NCBI GenBank assembly: GCA_910587345.1
Contig: CAJUKH010000066.1
Coordinates: 1 to 64,000, forward strand
Direction of reading: 5' to 3'
Length of the DNA stretch: 64,000 bases
DNA from: an uncultured Oscillospiraceae bacterium
GTDB taxonomy: Bacteria; Bacillota; Clostridia; Oscillospirales; Oscillospiraceae
Both the position numbers and the translations under genes were made by a program. The notes beneath the pieces were generated by a model. It had not been told where the DNA came from and searched no databases. It saw nothing but the letters and a program-made list of their open reading frames with translations. This document shows positions 44,023 to 52,984 of the stretch, piece by piece (the stretch's first letter is position 1; every line of letters begins with the position of its first letter).

Positions 44023-44844
44023 TTATTGTCCCGAAGCGGATACCGGCCGGATGGGCAGCCAATCCAGCACATCCCGAATGTGGGCATCCCAGAACTCCCA
44101 GTCATGGATGCCGGGATGCTCGGCATAGGTCAGCTCCAGCCCCAGCTCCTCCAGCTTCTTTTTGGCGGAGAGGTTGGCGGGATAGATAAGATCCTCGGTG
44201 CCCACGGTCTGATAGATGGGGGGCAGTTTTCTCCCCTCCGCCAGCCGTTTTTGGGCCAGGGCAAAGAGGTCGGCGTCACTCCCCTCCACCTTGCCGGGGT
44301 CGGCAAAAATGGCGTCCCAGTAGAAGGGCGGCCGGTGGGGTTCCTTCTCCGCATCCTCCAGCGCCGCCAGCAGGTCGATGGCCCCCGACAGGCTGGCCGC
44401 CGCCCCGAAGCGTTCGGGCATCTCAAAGGCCACCCGCACTGCGCCGTAGCCGCCCATGGAAAGCCCCGCCACAAAGGTATCCTCCCGCTTGGTGCTGACG
44501 GGGAAAAGCCGGGCGATGTAGTCGGGCAGTTCCCGGGTGAAATAGGTCAGATACTTGCCGCCCCGGTACATATCCTGATAGAAGCTGTTGTCCGCCGAGG
44601 GCATCACCACCGCGATCTTACGCTCCTGGGCATACCTCTCGATGTTGGTCAGCCGGCCCCAGTCGCTGTAATCGCCGTAGGCCCCGTGGAGAAGATACAG
44701 GACAGGATACTTTACCCCATCGTGGAAATAACCGATATCCTGCCCTGTGGACAGCTCTCCGGAATCGGGGGTGGGGATGAACACATTCACATCGGTGCCC
44801 ACCAGCAGTGTGGGAGAGAAGAAGTTCATGTGGAAAAACGCCAT
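44023..44844 (-). CDS. Esterase of the tributyrin esterase / esterase D type
   Basis: 273-residue alpha/beta hydrolase without a signal peptide. YPVLYLLHGAYGDYSDW supplies the oxyanion region, GLSMGGYGAVRVAF the nucleophile Ser, GTEDLIY the acid, and HPGIHDWEFWDAHI the catalytic His. Such enzymes release short acyl groups, including acetyl from sugars or FrsA/Fgh-like substrates. The ATG at 44844 has GGAAAGG at good spacing. Confidence 0.9.
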   Translation of the reverse strand: MAFFHMNFFSPTLLVGTDVNVFIPTPDSGELSTGQDIGYFHDGVKYPVLYLLHGAYGDYSDWGRLTNIERYAQERKIAVVMPSADNSFYQDMYRGGKYLTYFTRELPDYIARLFPVSTKREDTFVAGLSMGGYGAVRVAFEMPERFGAAASLSGAIDLLAALEDAEKEPHRPPFYWDAIFADPGKVEGSDADLFALAQKRLAEGRKLPPIYQTVGTEDLIYPANLSAKKKLEELGLELTYAEHPGIHDWEFWDAHIRDVLDWLPIRPVSASGQ

Positions 44845-44995
44845 ACCGACCATCCTTTCCCTGCTCTGTTTTACGGCCGGCCTGATCTGCCGGCCCGTAT
44901 GGTTTCATTATAAAGGAAAACCTGTCCCGCCACAAGCCATTTCTGGGTAAAATCCATCCTTTTTGCTTCCCGCGCCGGGAATAACCGCCTTTTTC

Positions 44996-45024
44996 TTGAC
45001 ATTTTAGGGAAAATCGTTTATTCT
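44996..45024 (+). promoter_or_regulatory. BlaI-type regulator promoter (TTGACA-N17-TATTCT)
   Basis: TTGACA and TATTCT with 17 bases between. I see no classic TACA-N-TGTA operator over it. Confidence 0.6.
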
Positions 45025-45066
45025 TAAATATAATCGATCCATAAACCAGAGAAGCGAGGGGTTCAT

Positions 45067-45423
45067 ATGTCTGATTACGCCAGCCGCCGTATTTCCGAAG
45101 CCGAGCTTTCGGTGATGGAGACCCTTTGGGATAATGGCTCCCCCATGACCGCAAAGGATCTTCAGGTGCTGTTGAAAGAACGCCGTGGCTGGGAGCGCAC
45201 CACCGTCCGCTCCCTGCTGACCCGTCTGCAGGAGAAGGGTTCTGTTCAGGTGGACAAGGATGCCGACGTGGCTACCTACGCCCCCAACTTCACCCGGGAG
45301 GAGTACGGCTGGGATCTGGCCGAGGTGCTGGTGGACCGGCTTTACGACAAAGACGCCCGGACCCTGGTCACCACTTTGATAGCGCATGGGATGCTGAAAA
45401 AGGAAGATTTGGCCGGACTGTGA
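45067..45423 (+). CDS. BlaI/MecI/CopY family transcriptional regulator
   Basis: 118 residues: a winged helix (ISEAELSVMETLWDNGSPMTAKDLQVLL ... TTVRSLLTRLQEKGSVQ) and a C-terminal dimerisation helix pair. BlaI and MecI repress beta-lactamase genes until cut by a BlaR1-type membrane protease; CopY senses copper. No BlaR1 or copper genes are adjacent, and the CopY C-terminal CxC motif is absent, so signal and targets are unknown. GAAGCGAGGGG precedes the ATG. Confidence 0.88.
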   Translation: MSDYASRRISEAELSVMETLWDNGSPMTAKDLQVLLKERRGWERTTVRSLLTRLQEKGSVQVDKDADVATYAPNFTREEYGWDLAEVLVDRLYDKDARTLVTTLIAHGMLKKEDLAGL

Positions 45424-45484
45424 TAAAATGATGAAAAAGGGCGGACTGCACTCTGCGGTTCGTCCTTTTTTTGCGGAAAAGGGA

Positions 45485-45513
45485 TTGATTTTCCATCCTT
45501 TGTAGACTATAAT
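45485..45513 (+). promoter_or_regulatory. typA promoter (TTGATT-N17-TATAAT)
   Basis: TTGATT and TATAAT with 17 bases between. Transcripts from here would carry both copies of the typA start region, giving a leader of about 320 nt. Confidence 0.65.
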
Positions 45514-45565
45514 TATTTTTTGTGTGTGAAAAACTCAGCGTTTGACTTGATTTTAATAAGCGGCA

Positions 45566-45647
45566 GGCCCCCGTGGTCTTGCCGTGAAGGAGATTTGAAT
45601 TTTATGCAGAATGATAAACTTCGTAACGTTGCCATCATTGCCCACGT
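45566..45647 (+). repeat. Duplicated typA start region, left copy
   Basis: 82 bases identical to 45805-45886 (offset 239). They include the ribosome site GAAGGAGATTTGAATTTT, the ATG and the first 14 codons of typA. A TTGATTTTAATAA segment before both copies extends the match less perfectly. Confidence 0.9.
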
Positions 45648-45669
45648 CGTCGGGGCAAAGTCCGTTTAG
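45604..45669 (+). CDS. 21-codon upstream ORF copying the TypA N-terminus
   Basis: ATG at 45604 with the same strong ribosome site as typA. It encodes the first 15 TypA residues, then VGAKSV-like codons and TAG at 45667-45669. It would be translated before typA on the same mRNA. It is probably a duplication relic, but it could affect typA expression. Confidence 0.45.
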   Translation: MQNDKLRNVAIIAHVVGAKSV

Positions 45670-45804
45670 TTCCGCTTCCGCCTGCGGCGAAAGCTTCACA
45701 CACTTTCTTGCCCCTCCTCCCCCCACAAAAGCTGAGGACCGCTTTTGCGGGGACCCCTTTTTGATTTTAATAAACGGCGCTGCGCGCCGCCCCATCACAG
45801 ATGG

Positions 45805-45886
45805 GGCCCCCGTGGTCTTGCCGTGAAGGAGATTTGAATTTTATGCAGAATGATAAACTTCGTAACGTTGCCATCATTGCCCACGT
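45805..45886 (+). repeat. Duplicated typA start region, right (functional) copy
   Basis: Identical to 45566-45647. Between the copies (45648-45758) lies DNA with no gene I can identify, with short GC-rich hairpins; 26 extra bases (GCTGCGCGCC ... ACAGATGG) precede this copy. Confidence 0.9.
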
Positions 45887-47672
45887 GGACCATGGCAAGA
45901 CCACGCTGGTGGATGAGATGCTCAAGCAGGGCGGCATCTACCGGGAGAACCAGGCCACCGTGGACCGGGTCATGGACTCTGGCGATCTGGAGCGGGAGCG
46001 GGGCATCACCATCCTGGCCAAGAACACCGCCGTCCACTACAAGGACGCCAAGATCAACGTGGTGGACACCCCGGGCCACGCCGACTTCGGCGGCGAGGTG
46101 GAGCGTATTTTGAAGATGGTCAACGGCGTTATCCTGCTGGTGGACGCCGCCGAGGGTCCCATGCCCCAGACCCGCTTCGTGCTGAGCCGCGCCCTGGAGC
46201 TGGGCCACCGGGTCATCGTGGTGGTCAACAAAATCGACCGCCCCGACCAGCGCATCCACGAGGTGGTGGACGAGGTACTGGAGCTGCTGCTGGATCTGGA
46301 CGCCACCGACGAGCAGTTGGACTCCCCCATGCTCTTCTGCTCCGGCCGGCAGGGCACTGCCTCCTTCTCTCCCGATGTGCCCGGCACCGACCTGACCCCC
46401 CTCTTCGACACCATCATGGACTACATCCCCGCTCCCGAGGCGGATACCGAGGCCCCCTTCCAGATGCTGGTCAGCTCCATCGACTACAACGAGTTTGTGG
46501 GCCGCATCGCCGTGGGCCGCATTGAGCGGGGCACCATCAAGCAAAACGACGAGATCGTGGTCTGCAACTACCACACCCCCGACGCCGCCCCCAAGAAGGC
46601 CAAGGCCACCGCCATCTATGAGTTTGACGGTCTGGCCAAGGTCCCGACCACCGAGGCCACCGCCGGCAACATCATTGCCATGAGCGGCATCGGCGACATC
46701 ACCATCGGCGACACCATCTGTGTTCCCTCCGCCGTGGAACCCATCGAGTTTGTAAAGATCTCCGCCCCCACCATGGAGATGACCTTCTCGGTGAACGACT
46801 CCCCCTTCGCCGGCCGGGAGGGCAAGTTCGTCACCTCCCGCCAGATCCGGGAGCGGCTGCAGCGGGAGACCATGAAGGATGTGTCCCTCCGGGTCACCGA
46901 GGTGGAGAACTCCACCGACTCCTTCAATGTGGCCGGCCGGGGCGAGATGAGCCTCTCCATCCTGATGGAGACCATGCGCCGGGAGGGCTATGAGTTTCAG
47001 GTCTCTCCCCCCCGGGTCCTTTTCCGGGAGATCGACGGGGTGAAGTGCGAGCCTATCGAGCGGCTGGTGGTGGATGTGCCCGCCGACTGTGTGGGCAGCG
47101 TTATCGAGGCCATCGGCCGCCGGAAGGGGGATATGCTGGACATGACCCCCGTGGGCGACCGGATGAAGGTCCAGTTCCTGGTGCCCTCCCGGGGCCTGTT
47201 CGGCTACCGTAACGAGTTTTTGACCGCCACTAAGGGGGAGGGCATCATGGCCTCCGTCTTTGAGGAGTACGCCCCCATGAAGGGGGATATCGCCCGGCGG
47301 TCCACCGGCAGCTTGGTGGCCTTTGAGACCGGCGAGGCGGTGACCTACGGCCTTTACAACGCCCAGGAGCGAGGCGCCCTCTTCATCGGCGCCGGCACCC
47401 CGGTCTACGCCGGCATGATCGTGGGCGAGTGCCCCAAGCAGGAGGATATCTCGGTCAATGTCTGCAAGAAGAAGCAGCTGACCAATATGCGGGCCTCCGG
47501 CTCCGACGAGGCCCTGCGGCTGGTGCCCCCCCGTCAGATGTCTTTGGAGCAGGATCTGGAGTTCCTGGCTGACGACGAGCTGTTGGAGGTCACCCCGGAG
47601 AACCTGCGGCTTCGCAAGCGCATCCTAGACCATGGTTTGCGGATGCGGGAGGCCAGCAAGAAAAAGGGTTAA
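45843..47672 (+). CDS. typA: Ribosome-associated GTPase TypA/BipA
   Basis: 609 residues, the normal length. G1 is AHVDHGKTTL, G2 is RGITI, G3 is DTPGHADFGGEVER, G4 is NKIDR. EF-G-like domains II, III and V follow, plus the BipA-specific C-terminal domain (GRRKGDMLDM ... LVPSRGLFGYRNEFLT). TypA supports ribosome assembly and stress adaptation. The start at 45843 has GAAGGAG. The preceding 240 bases carry a duplicate of its start region. Confidence 0.97.
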   Translation: MQNDKLRNVAIIAHVDHGKTTLVDEMLKQGGIYRENQATVDRVMDSGDLERERGITILAKNTAVHYKDAKINVVDTPGHADFGGEVERILKMVNGVILLVDAAEGPMPQTRFVLSRALELGHRVIVVVNKIDRPDQRIHEVVDEVLELLLDLDATDEQLDSPMLFCSGRQGTASFSPDVPGTDLTPLFDTIMDYIPAPEADTEAPFQMLVSSIDYNEFVGRIAVGRIERGTIKQNDEIVVCNYHTPDAAPKKAKATAIYEFDGLAKVPTTEATAGNIIAMSGIGDITIGDTICVPSAVEPIEFVKISAPTMEMTFSVNDSPFAGREGKFVTSRQIRERLQRETMKDVSLRVTEVENSTDSFNVAGRGEMSLSILMETMRREGYEFQVSPPRVLFREIDGVKCEPIERLVVDVPADCVGSVIEAIGRRKGDMLDMTPVGDRMKVQFLVPSRGLFGYRNEFLTATKGEGIMASVFEEYAPMKGDIARRSTGSLVAFETGEAVTYGLYNAQERGALFIGAGTPVYAGMIVGECPKQEDISVNVCKKKQLTNMRASGSDEALRLVPPRQMSLEQDLEFLADDELLEVTPENLRLRKRILDHGLRMREASKKKG

Positions 47673-47682
47673 GTCATTTGGA

Positions 47683-47717
47683 GAGGACACGGCACAATGT
47701 GCCGTGTCCTCTTTTTT
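47683..47717 (+). terminator. typA terminator
   Basis: GAGGACACGGCAC / GTGCCGTGTCCTC, a perfect 13-bp stem with an AAT loop, then TTTTTT. Confidence 0.92.
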
Positions 47718-47738
47718 CATTCAGTTGGCGGGAAAGTC

Positions 47739-47767
47739 TTGCGGAAAATCGGGATTTTTGCTATGAT
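47739..47767 (+). promoter_or_regulatory. Promoter (TTGCGG-N17-TATGAT)
   Basis: TTGCGG and TATGAT with 17 bases between, 36 bases before the exported peptidase-like gene. Confidence 0.6.
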
Positions 47768-47803
47768 TTGAGAGAAACCAGCTTTTACGAAGGAGAAATT
47801 ACC

Positions 47804-48745
47804 ATGAAAAAACGATTGCTGTCCTTTTCCATGGCTTTGACTCTGGGAGCGGGGTTGACCCTCCCCTCCCTGGCGGCGGAGCCTGCCCAGTTGGCCTATG
47901 CCTCCACCCAGATGGTTCTGGTGGACGGGGAGGCAGTGGAATTTCAGGCCTATGCGCTGCGGGATGAAAACGGATTTAACACCAACTATGTGAAGCTACG
48001 GGACGTGGCCCATGTTCTGAACGGCACCCCTGCCCAGTTTGCGGTGGGCTGGAAGAGTGAGACTGGATGGGTGAGCGTCACCACCGGCACGGCCTATACC
48101 CCCGACGGCAGCGAACTGTCCACCCCGTTTGAGGGGGACAGGCCATATACCCCCGTCGCCGGCACCACACTGGTCGACCAGCAGGCCGCCCACTTAGACG
48201 CCTTTTTCCTGTTTGACGATCAGGGGGGCGGGTACACCTACTATAAACTCCGGGATCTGGGAACGGCTCTGGGCTTCCGGGTGGACTGGACAGAGGAGAC
48301 CGGCGTCACCATCCAGACCGGGAAGGAGGCCGCCGGCCCCGATGAGGAAACCGCCCCTCTCACCGAAGAGACCGTCCTGGCCGCCATCAACGCCCTGCGG
48401 GAGAGCTACCCCGAGGGGATGAGCTGGACCAATGACAACTCCCACCACTCCCCCGCCCTCCACCTCACCGGCTACGGCTGCGAGGGGTTCGCCCTGATTT
48501 GCAGCGATGCCGCCTTCGGGGATCTGCCTGTAGCGGCCACCCATTCCGATTTTGACGCCATTCGGGTGGGGGATCTGCTGCGCATCAACCACGACACCCA
48601 CACCGTCATCGTTCTGGAAAAGCGGGCCGACAGCGTTATAGTGGCCGAGGGGAACTACAACCGTTCCATCCACTGGGACCGGGAGCTGAGCCGGAAGAAT
48701 CTGGAGGACGGAGATTTCACCGTCCGCAGCCGCTGGGAGCAGTGA
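47804..48745 (+). CDS. Exported stalk-domain protein with a cysteine-peptidase-like C-terminus
   Basis: 313 residues with a signal peptide (cleaved near SLAAEP). The middle holds stalk-like repeats (NTNYVKLRDVAHVLNG; YTYYKLRDLGTALGFRVDWTEETG). The last 120 residues look like an NlpC/P60- or CHAP-type fold: the Cys in LTGYGCEGFALIC, the His in NHDTHTVIVLE and a polar residue in VAEGNYN would make the catalytic set. That suggests a cell-wall or amide hydrolase. The catalytic assignment is inferred from motif order. AAGGAG precedes the ATG at 47804. Confidence 0.72.
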   Translation: MKKRLLSFSMALTLGAGLTLPSLAAEPAQLAYASTQMVLVDGEAVEFQAYALRDENGFNTNYVKLRDVAHVLNGTPAQFAVGWKSETGWVSVTTGTAYTPDGSELSTPFEGDRPYTPVAGTTLVDQQAAHLDAFFLFDDQGGGYTYYKLRDLGTALGFRVDWTEETGVTIQTGKEAAGPDEETAPLTEETVLAAINALRESYPEGMSWTNDNSHHSPALHLTGYGCEGFALICSDAAFGDLPVAATHSDFDAIRVGDLLRINHDTHTVIVLEKRADSVIVAEGNYNRSIHWDRELSRKNLEDGDFTVRSRWEQ

Positions 48746-48782
48746 TGGGGTCATAAAATCCCCCCTTTGGGGCAAATGCACC

Positions 48783-48810
48783 TTGCATTTTTGGAAATTT
48801 ACGGTATAAT
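48783..48810 (+). promoter_or_regulatory. ridA promoter (TTGCAT-N16-TATAAT)
   Basis: TTGCAT and TATAAT with 16 bases between, 54 bases before the RidA ATG. Confidence 0.6.
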
Positions 48811-48864
48811 AAGAAAGAACAGGCCTTCGGGCCTCGCTTACACATTCAAAGGAGGAATCTTCCC

Positions 48865-49239
48865 ATGAACAAGACCATCGCTTCTCCCGCCGCTCCCGCC
48901 GCTGTCGGTCCCTACTGCCAGGCCAAGCTGTGCGGCAACACCCTGTACACCTCCGGCCAGCTGGGCCTGGTGCCCGAGACCGGCAAGCTGGCTGAGGGCA
49001 TTGAGGGTCAGGCTCACCAGTCCCTGAAGAACCTTGGCTCCATTCTGAAGGAGGCCGGCATGGATTACGCCGATGTGGTCAAGACCACCTGCTTCCTGGC
49101 CAACATCTCCGACTTCGCCGCCTTCAACGCCATCTACGCCGAGTACTTCCAGGGCGAGGTGCCCGCCCGCTCCTGCTTCGCCGTGAAGGACCTGCCCATG
49201 GGCGGTCTGGTGGAGATTGAGTGCATCGCTGTGAAGTAA
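48865..49239 (+). CDS. ridA: RidA family reactive-intermediate deaminase
   Basis: 124 residues, canonical RidA: APAAVGPYCQAKLCGNTLYTSGQLG, the catalytic Arg in VPARSCFAV and the late LVEIECIAV. RidA hydrolyses 2-aminoacrylate and related imines, protecting PLP enzymes. AAGGAGG precedes the ATG. Single gene with its own promoter and terminator. Confidence 0.95.
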   Translation: MNKTIASPAAPAAVGPYCQAKLCGNTLYTSGQLGLVPETGKLAEGIEGQAHQSLKNLGSILKEAGMDYADVVKTTCFLANISDFAAFNAIYAEYFQGEVPARSCFAVKDLPMGGLVEIECIAVK

Positions 49240-49260
49240 TTTCACCCCAACGCAAATAAA

Positions 49261-49291
49261 AAAATCCCGTCCGGGTTTCGGACGGGATTTT
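49261..49291 (+). terminator. ridA terminator
   Basis: AAAATCCCGTCCG / CGGACGGGATTTT with a GGTTT loop and T-run. Confidence 0.9.
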
Positions 49292-49331
49292 TTTATTTCT
49301 TCATGTACCGGCTCTGCACAGGCCACAGTTC

Positions 49332-50342
49332 CTACACAGGGGAAAAGGCAATGCGGCAGACGACGCCATTGTGCTGCACAAAGCCCTCCAACGCTTCATT
49401 CAGTGGCCCCACCCAATCAAACGCCTCGGAGACAGGAGCCATCCGGTAATCGTAATATCGGCCTCCCTCATACTGCCCGGCATAGAATGGCAAAATCCCG
49501 CCTTGGGCACAAAAGGTTCGGTCCCCCATGACCCAAAGGTCCTCCCGCTCCACCAGAGTTTCCGCTCCGTCCAGTGTTACAAGCCCTTTCCTGCCGTCAT
49601 TTTGTTCAAAGTAGTAAAGCCCGCCACCCTGATAACGCAGATAGCCACCCAGCAGACAAGGCTCCCCCGCAGAATCAATAACGGCGTATTTTGTATCAGG
49701 GTATTCCGGACTCAGGCAAACCTTCGCATGACCATCCTCAAACCGCCCCGCCTCCTCATATGCAGGCGCAATGACCCACCGGCCAGCCTTATCCGTATAG
49801 CCCCAGAGGGCGGTCGCTTCATCCTGTCTGGGGATTGGCCCGCCCTCGTCCTCCAGCTCCGTCCATGCCCTTTCACAGCTCTCCCAATCACCGTATGGGC
49901 TCACCAGCTTCCCTTCCCACACATCAAAAATACCCCACGATTCTCCCCGGTCTTTTGTTAAAACGGCATACCGGGTATCGTCCTGAGTACCGGGGTCATC
50001 GCTCATAAAAACCCGGCCGCCTTCCAGCTCTCCGGTAAGCAGGGTCCCATCCGCACGGTAGATGCCGTACTCCCTGTCCCCTGCCGTCTCTTTCGCCACC
50101 GGCATCCAGTCAGCGGAAAGGCCGTTGTTTTGGTCCACAGGAGTCCATTCACCCAAGTCCAGAGACGTAAGGGTATAAGTCCATGCCGAAAGGGGAAAGG
50201 ACGTTTCTATGGCCGGAATGGTCTCCTCCGCCGGGGGCATGGGGACTTCCGCTCCCTTTTTTTCGCAGCCGCTTAACAGAGGAATTGCGCAACAAACAGT
50301 AATTACAAATCGCAGTAATACGTCATGGAATAATTTTGCCAT
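49332..50342 (-). CDS. WG-repeat lipoprotein
   Basis: 336 residues with a signal ending in the lipobox LLSGC. Repeats of the WG/KWG type follow: YGIYRADGTLLTGE, WGIFDVWEGKLVSP, LWGYTDKAGRWVIAPAYEEAGRFEDGHAKV, KYAVIDSAGEPCLLGGY and KGLVTLDGAETLVER. Such proteins form beta-propeller-like surfaces, usually without known enzymatic activity. The ATG at 50342 is six bases from AGGGGG; the ATG two codons earlier is directly on it. Confidence 0.8.
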   Translation of the reverse strand: MAKLFHDVLLRFVITVCCAIPLLSGCEKKGAEVPMPPAEETIPAIETSFPLSAWTYTLTSLDLGEWTPVDQNNGLSADWMPVAKETAGDREYGIYRADGTLLTGELEGGRVFMSDDPGTQDDTRYAVLTKDRGESWGIFDVWEGKLVSPYGDWESCERAWTELEDEGGPIPRQDEATALWGYTDKAGRWVIAPAYEEAGRFEDGHAKVCLSPEYPDTKYAVIDSAGEPCLLGGYLRYQGGGLYYFEQNDGRKGLVTLDGAETLVEREDLWVMGDRTFCAQGGILPFYAGQYEGGRYYDYRMAPVSEAFDWVGPLNEALEGFVQHNGVVCRIAFSPV

Positions 50343-50435
50343 CTTCATCCCCCTCTTTCCGCTTCCATTCTACCACCTTTCCCCGGAAGATGGAAGGAAC
50401 AAATAGTTACAGCGTGCCCGGACGGGATAAAACAA

Positions 50436-50493
50436 AACGGCTCTGTGAGGTCACGCCCCGCTTTCGCGGGGGCCTGACCTCACAGAGCCGTTG
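50436..50493 (-). terminator. Terminator of the amino-acid ABC operon
   Basis: A long stem, AACGGCTCTGTGAGGTCA / TGACCTCACAGAGCCGTT (18 bp), with an inner GC hairpin, followed on the minus strand by TTTTGTTTT. Confidence 0.88.
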
Positions 50494-50508
50494 TTCCTGT
50501 CCCGCTGC

Positions 50509-51231
50509 TTACAGCACCTTGGACAAAAAGTCTATGGTCCTCTGCTCTTTGGGATTGGCGAAAAATTCCGCCGGGGTGTTCTCCTCCAGAATGTGGCCCC
50601 CGTCCATGAAGAGGACCCGGGTGCCCACCTCACGGGCAAAGCCCATCTCGTGGGTGACCACCACCATGGTCATGCCCTCCTGGGCCAGTTCCTTCATCAC
50701 CTCCAGCACCTCCCCCACCATCTCGGGGTCCAAAGCGGAGGTAGGCTCGTCAAAAAGCATGACTTTGGGCCGCATGGCAAGGGCCCGGACGATGGCGATG
50801 CGCTGCTTCTGACCGCCGGAAAGCTGGGCAGGGTAGGCGTCGGCCTTATCCTCCAGCCCCACCCGGCGAAGGAGGGCGGTGGCGGCATCGTCGGCTTCGG
50901 CCTGCTTCATCAGCCCCGTACGCACCGGGGCCAGGGTGATGTTCTTTCGGATGGTCATATTGTTGAACAGGTTGAAATGTTGAAAGACCATCCCCATCTG
51001 CCGGCGGACCTGGTCGATGTTGGTCCTGGGGTCGGTAATAACGGTGCCGTCAAAGGTGATGGTACCCCCGGTAGGCTCCTCCAGCAGATTCAGACACCGC
51101 AGAAATGTGGACTTGCCCGAGCCGGAAGGCCCGATGACCACCACCTTCTCCCCGGGGTAAATATGCTGGTCGATGCCGTCCAGCACCAGATGGTCCCCAA
51201 AGGACTTGGAAAGGTTTTTAACGTCGATCAC
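50509..51231 (-). CDS. Polar amino-acid ABC transporter, ATPase
   Basis: 240 residues of the GlnQ/HisP class. Walker A GPSGSGKST, Q-loop in MVFQHFNLF, signature LSGGQKQR, Walker B VMLFDEPTSALDPE and the switch His in VVVTHEMGFA are all present. It powers uptake with the permease and binding protein upstream, overlapping the permease gene by 14 bases. Confidence 0.96.
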   Translation of the reverse strand: MIDVKNLSKSFGDHLVLDGIDQHIYPGEKVVVIGPSGSGKSTFLRCLNLLEEPTGGTITFDGTVITDPRTNIDQVRRQMGMVFQHFNLFNNMTIRKNITLAPVRTGLMKQAEADDAATALLRRVGLEDKADAYPAQLSGGQKQRIAIVRALAMRPKVMLFDEPTSALDPEMVGEVLEVMKELAQEGMTMVVVTHEMGFAREVGTRVLFMDGGHILEENTPAEFFANPKEQRTIDFLSKVL

Positions 51232-51991
51232 TTTGCCGCAGCCTCCTTTCCAGCTTGCCCTGAAGCCAGGTGAGCAGCGTCACATTTACAAGATAGATGC
51301 AAGCGGCGCCCAGCAGGGGGAACATAACACTGTATGTCTTGGTGCCGATGGCTTTGGCGTAGTAAAGCATCTCCGAACCGCCGATGGCCGTCACCAGGGA
51401 GGTATCCTTAAATAATGTAATGAACTCGTTGGCCAGAGAGGGAACGATATTCTTAAAGGCCTGGGGAATGACGACAAGGCGCATGGTGTCCAGATAATTG
51501 AGGCCCAATGACCGGCCGGCCTCGGTCTGGCCCATGTCCACACTCATCAGCCCGCCCCGGACGATCTCGGCCACATAGGCGCCCGAGTTGATGCCGATGC
51601 CAAAAGCCCCCACCATGGTGTGGTTTCGGCTGGAGGCAAAGACCACGCCGGACCAGATCAGAAGCTGGACCATCATGGGGGTGCCCCGGATGATGGTGAT
51701 ATAGGCCCGGCAGAGCCGGTCCACAATGCCAAGAAGCAGGTTATGATGCCCCAGCCGCTGCTGGTCGTGGGCGGTGCGGATCACCGCCACCACCACGCCC
51801 AGCGCCACACCGATGAGCAGTGCGATCACCGTCAGCTGATAGGTGGACCCCAGTCCCTTCAAATAGAGCTTCCAGCGCTCCCCTTCGATAAAGGCCTGAT
51901 AAAACTGGCGAAAAAGATCCGGAAGAAGGGCCAACCTCTCTCCCGCTCTGGCTGCTGCGGTCAGGTCCGCATAGTACTGCGCCCAGTCCAT
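51218..51991 (-). CDS. Polar amino-acid ABC transporter, permease
   Basis: 257-residue membrane subunit of the HisM/GlnP family. The coupling (EAA) loop appears as DMGQTEAGRSLGLNYLDTMRLVVIPQAFKNIVPSLANEF. The ATG at 51991 has GGGGG at good spacing; an in-frame GTG two codons earlier is too close. It is 87 bases after the binding-protein gene. Confidence 0.95.
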   Translation of the reverse strand: MDWAQYYADLTAAARAGERLALLPDLFRQFYQAFIEGERWKLYLKGLGSTYQLTVIALLIGVALGVVVAVIRTAHDQQRLGHHNLLLGIVDRLCRAYITIIRGTPMMVQLLIWSGVVFASSRNHTMVGAFGIGINSGAYVAEIVRGGLMSVDMGQTEAGRSLGLNYLDTMRLVVIPQAFKNIVPSLANEFITLFKDTSLVTAIGGSEMLYYAKAIGTKTYSVMFPLLGAACIYLVNVTLLTWLQGKLERRLRQSDRR

Positions 51992-52084
51992 GGGCACGCC
52001 CCCTCTCTTTAATGATAAACGGCAACAATGGGAGGGCGGCCCCGGGGGCCGTCCTCCCTTGCCTTGCTACAATGGTTTTGTGCC

Positions 52085-52915
52085 TTAATCGGCGGTAATG
52101 TACCTGTCCACAATTCCCTGGAAGGTCCCGTCGGCCTTCAGCTCGTTCAGTGCGCCGTTGACGGCATTCAACAGCTCGGTATTGCCCTTCTGCACGCCGA
52201 TGGCATAATCCTCTTCCACCCAGGTGCCCTCCAGAGTGGTCAGGCCGGGGTTGGCCTTCACATACTCGGCGGCGGGCAGGTTGTCGATGATGACAGCATC
52301 CACCTGGCCGTTGACCAGAGCCTGGACCGCCACGGCACCGCTTTCATAACCAATGACGTGGTCCTCACCGTAACCGCCGTTTTCGGGGGTGTCGGAGGCG
52401 TAGATATAGCCGGTAGTGCCCAGCTGGGTACCGATCTGATAGTCGCCCAGATTGTCCATGTTGACCTCAGAGCCTTCCTTCACGATAACCACCTGCACGC
52501 CGGTGGCGTAGGAATCGGTGAAGTCCATAACGGCCAGCCGGTCCTCGTTGACCGTGATGCCGGCCATGGCGATGTCGCTCTGGCCGTTCTGGGCGGCCAG
52601 CAGGGCGACATCAAAGCCCATGTCGTTGATGACCAGCTCCAGCCCCAGCTTCTTGGCGATGGCCTCGGCCACCTCCATGTCAATGCCGATGGGCTTGCCG
52701 GAGTCGTCCAGCATCTCATAGGGCGGGAACTCGGCGTTGGTGGACAGGGTCAGCTTCCCCTCCTGTACGGTCTTCAGCGTGGTCTCCACGGGAGTGGTGT
52801 TCTCCACCTCGGGGGTGGGGGTGGGGTCGGCCTTCTTATCGCCGCAGGCGGTGAGCAGAGACAGGGACAAAACGCCGGTCAGGGCCAGGCCCATCATTTT
52901 CTTATAGTTTTTCAT
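52085..52915 (-). CDS. Polar amino-acid ABC transporter, substrate-binding lipoprotein
   Basis: 276 residues with lipobox LLTAC, a Thr/Pro-rich linker, then an SBP_bac_3 fold: AEFPPYEMLDDSGKPIGIDMEVAEAIA, the carboxylate-binding Arg in NEDRLAVMDFTDSY, and the amine-binding Asp in DAVIIDNLPAAEYV. It captures an amino acid outside the membrane; the exact ligand cannot be read. First gene of the operon. Confidence 0.95.
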   Translation of the reverse strand: MKNYKKMMGLALTGVLSLSLLTACGDKKADPTPTPEVENTTPVETTLKTVQEGKLTLSTNAEFPPYEMLDDSGKPIGIDMEVAEAIAKKLGLELVINDMGFDVALLAAQNGQSDIAMAGITVNEDRLAVMDFTDSYATGVQVVIVKEGSEVNMDNLGDYQIGTQLGTTGYIYASDTPENGGYGEDHVIGYESGAVAVQALVNGQVDAVIIDNLPAAEYVKANPGLTTLEGTWVEEDYAIGVQKGNTELLNAVNGALNELKADGTFQGIVDRYITAD

Positions 52916-52955
52916 ATTCGATTTCTCCTTTCAATGCTCCCTTGGAGCGTGTATA

Positions 52956-52984
52956 ATTATACGACCTATATACAAGGAATGCAA
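52956..52984 (-). promoter_or_regulatory. Amino-acid ABC operon promoter (TTGCAT-N17-TATAAT)
   Basis: Minus-strand TTGCAT and TATAAT with 17 bases between, about 40 bases before the binding-protein ATG. No T-box or riboswitch fits in this short leader. The rest of 52985-53233 shows only a TATAAT-like box near 53190 for the divergent SLH gene. Confidence 0.7.
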
